Assembly (NCBI RefSeq): GCF_000527175.1
Contig: NZ_AZUR01000001.1
Span: forward strand, 2,828,501-2,892,500
DNA: 64,000 nt
Direction of reading: 5' to 3'
Source: Pseudogulbenkiania sp. MAI-1
GTDB lineage: Bacteria; Pseudomonadota; Gammaproteobacteria; Burkholderiales; Chromobacteriaceae
Part shown: piece by piece, positions 59,208 to 64,000 of the stretch
Layout of the letters: each line of letters begins with the position of its first letter
Numbering within the stretch: the first letter of the stretch is position 1
Notes under the pieces: generated by a model
What the model saw: the letters and a program-made list of their open reading frames with translations, nothing else
Database searches by the model: none
What the model was told of the DNA's origin: nothing
Translations under genes and position numbers: made by a program

Positions 59208-60539
59208 TTACTGGCTGAAGTAGCCGTTGAGCGTGTCCAGGGTCTGACTCATCTGCGACTGCATGGTCTGCAACTGCGAAAACTGGGCGAGGTAGCGCTT
59301 GTAAGCCTGGTCGTACTGGGCATCGATGCGGGTCTGCCGGGCATCGAGATCGCTCTGCGCACGCTGGGCGCTTTCCTTGCGCTGCTTGAGCAGGCCGGTG
59401 GTGCCGTTGAGCCACTTGTCGAGGTAATTGCCGGTGCTCTTGATCAGGCCGGTGTCGCCGTTGAAGAAACCGTCGAGCGCGGTCGGCTGGTCGGCCAGGA
59501 GTTTGTTGAGCTTGGTCTTGTCGAGCGTCAGCGTGCCCTCGCGCGAGGCGGTGATCCCCATGTCGGCCAGACGCACGCCGCCGAAGCTCTGGCGGATCAG
59601 GCTGTTGAGGTGATTGCGCAGCGAACGCACGCCGGTGTCGGTGGCGAAGGGACCGGCCTTCTGGTCCTTGTCGGCGGAGCCGGCGACGGTCAGGCTGTCG
59701 AGCGTCTTGAGCAGCGTGTTGTAGGCGTCAACGAAGCCCTGCACGTTGGTGGCGGTGTCGCTGTCGTTGCGCCCCACGGTCAGCGAGAGCGTCTCGCCGG
59801 CGCTCATGGCGCGGCTGAAGGTCATGCTCACGCCGTCGATGGCGGTGAAGGTGTTGGAGGCCTGCTGCATCTTGACGCCGGTGCCCTGCCCGCCCAGCCA
59901 CACCATCGCGTCCTGGGCGGCGGCCAGTTCGGACGGCGCGGCGAAGGCGGCCTTCAGGCCGGCATCGCTGACCTGGCTGGCATCTACCGAAACGGTGTTG
60001 GCGGCGCCGGTCTTGGCCGAGGTCAGCACCAGCCGAGTCTGGCCGTCGGACGTCAGCACCATGGCGTTGACCTTGCCGGCATTGCCCGAGGCCTTGTTGA
60101 TGGCCAGGGCGATTTCGCTGGTGGACAGGCTGTTGTCGCCGTTGCTGTCGGCCGTGACCAGATCGACGTTGAAACTGGAACCGCCAAGGCTGACGGTGAG
60201 GGTGCCGCCGGTGCTGGCCGACACGCCGTCGAACGCCACCTGGTGGGCGCTCGCCAGTTTTTCGACGAACAGCGAATAGGTGCCGGGCTGGGCGGTGCCG
60301 CTGGCGCTGACCGTGCCGACATCGCTCTTGCTGAAGCTCGCGCTCATCGCCACCATGCTCTTCTTGCCGGTCAGCGTGGTGAGTGCGGAACGGAACTCCT
60401 GCAGCGCGGTCTGCAGCTTGCTCAGGCCGTCGCTGTGGGCCTTGGCGGCGGTGTTCTGAACAGTCAGCCGCTGCTGAGCCTGCTGCACGTAGAGGTTGGC
60501 CAGTTGCGTTGCCATCTGCGTCGGGTTGATGTCGGCCAT
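59208..60539 (-). CDS. fliD: filament cap protein FliD (HAP2)
   Basis: A 443-residue protein starts at ATG 60539. Signs are the N-terminal helical region (MATQLANLYVQQAQQRLTVQ), the LSKLQTALQEFRSALTTLTG segment and the C-terminal coiled coil (LDARQTRIDAQYDQAYKRYL, FSQLQTMQSQMSQTLDTLNG). It caps the filament. The N-terminus is a little short compared with most FliD. An 88-nt gap before it should carry its promoter. Confidence 0.9.
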   Translation of the reverse strand: MADINPTQMATQLANLYVQQAQQRLTVQNTAAKAHSDGLSKLQTALQEFRSALTTLTGKKSMVAMSASFSKSDVGTVSASGTAQPGTYSLFVEKLASAHQVAFDGVSASTGGTLTVSLGGSSFNVDLVTADSNGDNSLSTSEIALAINKASGNAGKVNAMVLTSDGQTRLVLTSAKTGAANTVSVDASQVSDAGLKAAFAAPSELAAAQDAMVWLGGQGTGVKMQQASNTFTAIDGVSMTFSRAMSAGETLSLTVGRNDSDTATNVQGFVDAYNTLLKTLDSLTVAGSADKDQKAGPFATDTGVRSLRNHLNSLIRQSFGGVRLADMGITASREGTLTLDKTKLNKLLADQPTALDGFFNGDTGLIKSTGNYLDKWLNGTTGLLKQRKESAQRAQSDLDARQTRIDAQYDQAYKRYLAQFSQLQTMQSQMSQTLDTLNGYFSQ

Positions 60540-60627
60540 GATCTGCTCCTTGCTCTTTGGCTGATTCCGGTCTGAATACTGATTCAGGGCGACCGGAACC
60601 GCGCTTTTCTTCAAGCGGCGTGAATAA

Positions 60628-61071
60628 TCACACCGCCTCGCGCCCGCGCCACCAGGCGAGGCCGGCGAAATCGTCGGCGTGTTTCTGTTCGCGCTGGGCA
60701 AGCTCGCCGTCCAGCCGGGCTGCGGCGTCGTCACGCACCTGCACCATCGCCTCGCGCCGCAGCATGGCCGCCACCAGGGCGCGCTGGCTTACCGCGCCGT
60801 CGGCCTCGGCCAGGCTCAGGTCCTGTTGCTGCGAGGCCATCAGTTGCAACAGCGCGCCCTTGTAGCCGGCGCAGTTGAGAGCCAGCACCGGCGAGGCGGC
60901 AGCAGCGCTGGCACCACTCTGGCCGCACAGCTCGCCCATGCGCTCGATGTTGCGGCGATAGCGTTCCTGCAGGCGGCGCTTGGCCTCGACTTCGGCCTGC
61001 AGCCGCGCCACGTCGTTGTCGCGCAGCCGCACCATCAGTTGCAGGCGGCGCAGGGCTTCTTGCTGTTTCAT
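60628..61071 (-). CDS. fliJ: flagellar export chaperone FliJ
   Basis: A 147-residue coiled-coil protein directly after fliI. The long helices (RRLQLMVRLRDNDVARLQAE) and position define FliJ. Start ATG 61071 overlaps the fliI stop (ATGA). Sequence identity to other FliJ proteins is low, as is usual for this family. Confidence 0.83.
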   Translation of the reverse strand: MKQQEALRRLQLMVRLRDNDVARLQAEVEAKRRLQERYRRNIERMGELCGQSGASAAAASPVLALNCAGYKGALLQLMASQQQDLSLAEADGAVSQRALVAAMLRREAMVQVRDDAAARLDGELAQREQKHADDFAGLAWWRGREAV

Positions 61072-62378
61072 GATGCGGACAGCTCCTCGAGTTGCTGCAG
61101 GGTCGGGGCATAGGGCGCTGCCTCGGCGGCGTCCTGGCGTAGAAAACGTTCGATGCGCGGCATCAGTTGCACCGCGCGGTCGGTCTCGGCATCGGCGCCG
61201 GGCACGTAGCCGCCCAGCGGGATCAGCCCGCGCACCTCCTGATAGCGCGCCCACAGGCCGCGCAGGGTGCGCGCCGCCTCGCGCTGGCCCGGTCCGGCCA
61301 CCAGCCCCATGCAGCGGCTGACCGACGCGGCGATGTCGATGGCGGGGTAATGGCCGCGCTCGGCGAGTTGGCGCGACAGCACGATGTGGCCGTCGAGAAT
61401 GGCGCGCGCGGTATCGACCACCGGGTCTTGCTGGTCGTCGCCTTCGGCCAGCACGGTGTAGATGGCGCTCATGCTGCCCCCGCCCTCGCCGTTGCCGGCA
61501 CTTTCGGCCAACGTCGGCAAGAGGCCGAACACCGACGGTGGGTACCCGCGCGTGGCGGGCGGCTCGCCCAGCGCCAGCGCCACCTCGCGCTGCGCCATGG
61601 CGTAGCGGGTGAGCGAATCGACCAGCAACAGCACGTTGCGTCCCTGGTCGCGGAAATGCGCGGCGATGGTGTGGGTGAGCTCGGTGGCCTTGAGCCGCAT
61701 CAGCGGCGATTCGTCGGCCGGCGCCACCACCAGCACCGCCTTGGCCAGCCCCTCGGCGCCGAGCGCGTGTTCGACGAACTCGCGCACTTCGCGCCCGCGC
61801 TCGCCGATCAGGCCGACCACGACCACATCGGCCTCGGTGTGGCGGGTGATCATGCCGAGCAGCACGCTCTTGCCGACGCCGCTGCCGGCGAACAGCCCGA
61901 CGCGCTGGCCGCGCCCCAGCGTCAGCAGGCCGTTGATGGCGCGCACGCCGACGTCGAGCGGGGCGTCAACCGGGCGCTTCTTCAGCGGATTGACGCGTGG
62001 CGGATGTGCCGCCAGCGGGTGTTCGCCGCCAAGCCGTCCCAACCCGTCGAGCGGTTCGCCCAAGCCGTTGACGATGCGCCCAAGCCAGGACGGGCCGATG
62101 AACAAACCGGCGGCATCCGGCGCCGACTGCACACGGGCACCGGTGGCGAGCCCCACCGGTTTCTTGAACGGCATCAGGTAGGACACCTCGCGCTTGAAGC
62201 CGACCACCTGCGCCTGCAGCCACTCGCCGGCGGCGGTTTCGATCAGGCAGCGCTGACCGGTTTCGAGCGGGCAGCCGACGCTCTCCAGCAGCAAGCCGGA
62301 CGCGCCGACCAGGCGGCCGGTGACGGTGGCCACCGGCACGTCGTCGAATTCGAGACTCCCCAGCGCATGGTGCAACAT
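61068..62378 (-). CDS. fliI: flagellar export ATPase FliI
   Basis: A 436-residue F1-like ATPase. Walker A is AGSGVGKS (164-171), and Walker B is VLLLVDSLTRYA near 255. GEPPATRGYPPSVFGLLPTL is the conserved catalytic-site segment. It drives export with FliH and FliJ. Confidence 0.95.
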   Translation of the reverse strand: MLHHALGSLEFDDVPVATVTGRLVGASGLLLESVGCPLETGQRCLIETAAGEWLQAQVVGFKREVSYLMPFKKPVGLATGARVQSAPDAAGLFIGPSWLGRIVNGLGEPLDGLGRLGGEHPLAAHPPRVNPLKKRPVDAPLDVGVRAINGLLTLGRGQRVGLFAGSGVGKSVLLGMITRHTEADVVVVGLIGERGREVREFVEHALGAEGLAKAVLVVAPADESPLMRLKATELTHTIAAHFRDQGRNVLLLVDSLTRYAMAQREVALALGEPPATRGYPPSVFGLLPTLAESAGNGEGGGSMSAIYTVLAEGDDQQDPVVDTARAILDGHIVLSRQLAERGHYPAIDIAASVSRCMGLVAGPGQREAARTLRGLWARYQEVRGLIPLGGYVPGADAETDRAVQLMPRIERFLRQDAAEAAPYAPTLQQLEELSAS

Positions 62379-62380
62379 GA

Positions 62381-63184
62381 TCAGGCCTCTTCGGCCACAG
62401 CCGTATCACCGGCAGGTTTGCGGCTACGGCTGCGCGGCTTGGCCGCCGCCTTGCCGGCAGCGGCTTTCTGCGGCGGGGCGTCATCCTCTGCCTGCCCCGC
62501 GCCTGCCGCACGCGGAGCCGCACCGAGTTGCTCGCGCACTTTGTCGAGGCAGGCTTCCAGCCGCTGCTGGCAGCCGGCGTCGGCTTCGCTCTCGGTGGTG
62601 CGCACGCGGCACTCGCCCGGCGCCAGCTTGGCATCCGGCACCAGGCGCCAGCGCGCGGCGCGCTCCGGCGCCAGTTCGCGGATGCGCTCGCACTCCTCGG
62701 CGTTGAGCAACACCTCGACCTCGCCCGTCACCGGTGGCAGGGCGGCCAGCGTTTCCTCGACCAGGTCGAGAATCTGCGCCGGCTTCAGCGTCAGCTCGCA
62801 GCGGATCACCTGGCGCGCCACCTTGGCCACCAGCTCGATCACGTCCTCGCGCAATGCGGCCTGGTAGTCCTGGCAGGTACGGCGCATCGCCTCGGCCGCC
62901 GCGGTGAGCGGTGCGGCTAGGCCGTCGAACTGCGCCAGCACCTCGCGCCGCGCCGCCTCGAAACCCTGCTGGCGGCCTTCGGCCAAGCCCTGGGCATGTC
63001 CGGCCTCGTGCCCGGCTGCTTCGCCGGCGGCCAGACCTTCACGGTAGCCGGTATCCATGCCCTGGCGGAAACCGTCGGCGACCGAGGCCTGCAATTGCGC
63101 GGCTTCAGCGGCCGGCTGGCCGGTGGACAGCGACGTAGGTGCCTGCACCAGTGGCGGAAAACGGAACGGGCGCCAGCTCTTCAC
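62381..63184 (-). CDS. fliH: flagellar export regulator FliH
   Basis: A 267-residue protein starts with GTG in a GTGA overlap with the fliG stop. The Gly-repeat helix (GYREGLAAGEAAGHEAGHAQ, GLAEGRQQG) is the FliH hallmark, and the C-terminal domain (ELVAKVARQVIRCELTLKPA) binds FliI. The Lys/Ala/Pro-rich tail (about 230-267) is unusual. Confidence 0.88.
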   Translation of the reverse strand: MKSWRPFRFPPLVQAPTSLSTGQPAAEAAQLQASVADGFRQGMDTGYREGLAAGEAAGHEAGHAQGLAEGRQQGFEAARREVLAQFDGLAAPLTAAAEAMRRTCQDYQAALREDVIELVAKVARQVIRCELTLKPAQILDLVEETLAALPPVTGEVEVLLNAEECERIRELAPERAARWRLVPDAKLAPGECRVRTTESEADAGCQQRLEACLDKVREQLGAAPRAAGAGQAEDDAPPQKAAAGKAAAKPRSRSRKPAGDTAVAEEA

Positions 63185-64000
63185 TCGACCACTTCCTCGG
63201 GGAATAGCTGCAGATCGATCTCGCCGGCATCGGCCAGCGCCTTGACCTGCGCCATGATCTCGCGCCGCACCTCTTCGACGCGGCTCAGCGGCACCGGGCC
63301 GGAGCGGCGCATCATGTCCTCGAAGCTCTGCGCCTGGCGGCGCGGCATGGTCTGGACGACGGCATCGCGCACCGCCGGCTCGGCACCCTTGAGCGCGATC
63401 GCCCACTGCTCCAGCGCCACGTCCTCGGCGATGCGCATCAGCACGGTCTCGGTCTGGCGCGACAGCACGAAGAAGTCGTACATGCGCGCCTCGATCTCGC
63501 CGACGATGTCTGGATCGTGCGCGCGCAACAGCTCGATCATGCGGGCACGGTCGCCCGGCAGACGGTTGATGATGTCGGCAGTCTGCTGCATGCCCTCCAC
63601 CGCCGTGCTCTGCGTATGCAGGCTTTCCAGGCAGCGGTTGACCAGCTCCTCCAGCTCGATCAAGAGGTCGCGGTCGACATCCTTGAGCCGGGCGATGTTG
63701 ACCAGCACGCGGTCGCGGTTTTCTTCCGGCAGCGCCTCCACCACCTGGCCTGCCAGCGCCGGCGGCAGGAAGGCGAGGAACACCGCCTGCATGCGCACGT
63801 GCTCGCCGCCTATGCGATCCGCCAGCCACTGCGGCGACACCCACTGCAGACGCGCCATCTTGGGACGGATGGCGTCGCCGTAGATGTTGTCGAGCACGCT
63901 GTTGGCGATGTCGCTTCCCAGCGCCAGGTCGAGCGAACGCTTGAGGAAGGCGCGACTGGCGCCATGCACGCCGCTCTGCTCGCGGTATTCGTCGAAGAAC
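63181..64000 (-). CDS. fliG: motor switch protein FliG (partial)
   Basis: The C-terminal 272 residues are in the window; the N-terminus is beyond the right edge. Features are LGSDIANSVLDNIYGDAIRP, QTADIINRLPGDRARMIELL and the end domain MYDFFVLSRQTETVLMRIAE, MPRRQAQSFEDMMRRSGPVP, LSRVEEVRREIMAQVKALAD. It carries the rotor surface that works with MotA. Confidence 0.93.
   Translation of the reverse strand, partial: FFDEYREQSGVHGASRAFLKRSLDLALGSDIANSVLDNIYGDAIRPKMARLQWVSPQWLADRIGGEHVRMQAVFLAFLPPALAGQVVEALPEENRDRVLVNIARLKDVDRDLLIELEELVNRCLESLHTQSTAVEGMQQTADIINRLPGDRARMIELLRAHDPDIVGEIEARMYDFFVLSRQTETVLMRIAEDVALEQWAIALKGAEPAVRDAVVQTMPRRQAQSFEDMMRRSGPVPLSRVEEVRREIMAQVKALADAGEIDLQLFPEEVVE

Noticed and set aside
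1..64000. CRISPR array or insertion sequence
   Set aside because: I found no regularly spaced direct repeats, no IS transposase gene and no cas gene in the window.

Overview
The window is high-GC DNA from a beta-proteobacterium. The arrangement of its second, lateral-type flagellar locus and the base composition suggest the Chromobacterium/Pseudogulbenkiania group, but no rRNA or species marker is present, so this is inference. It has two parts: about 41 kb of a prophage whose left end lies outside the window, and about 23 kb of host chromosome carrying flagellar genes. They meet at a tRNA-Asn(GTT) gene at 40924-40999 (minus strand).

Prophage late region (1-25 kb, plus strand): terminase, portal, a Mu F-like head protein, a fused protease-scaffold-capsid gene, head-completion genes, a lysis cassette (amidase, holin-like, Rz with nested Rz1), then a contractile tail in Mu order: DUF2635, sheath, tube, frameshifted assembly chaperone, tape measure, gpN, gpP, gp45, gp46, gp47, gp48 and a tailspike. 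Two moron-type insertions (5221-5478 and 14327-15225) interrupt this operon. Each is bounded by terminator-like hairpins, and each is followed by a 28-29 nt repeat that may be a promoter for the late genes downstream.

Lysogeny and early region (25-41 kb): a LuxR-type quorum-sensing receptor gene, a 59-nt nested inverted repeat, a repressor/secreted-protein operon, divergent operators, a Cro-like gene and a CII-like gene. A long operon of small early genes follows, including a catalytic-domain-only tyrosine recombinase. It leads to a primase-helicase and a Dam-type methylase. A non-coding iteron region that looks like a replication origin comes next. A second tyrosine recombinase, a small helical regulator and a large serine recombinase complete the prophage. 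The last codons of the serine recombinase are the antisense of the tRNA 3' half, which marks the right attachment site. No Mu transposase A or B gene is visible, so this is a Mu-like virion carried by a site-specifically integrating phage.

Flagellar region (41-64 kb, mostly minus strand): an unrecognised gene, then flgL, flgK, flgJ (rod domain only), flgI, H, G, F, E, D, C and B. flgA diverges from flgB. A stand-alone FlgJ-like muramidase, flgN and flgM follow, then a CRP/FNR-family regulator. The last block reads fliG(partial)-H-I-J and fliD-S-T-K-L-A-motA-motB in the direction of transcription. The order fliD-S-T-K-L-fliA-motA-motB is that of lateral flagellar (Laf / Flag-2) systems, which carry their own sigma-28 and stator genes.
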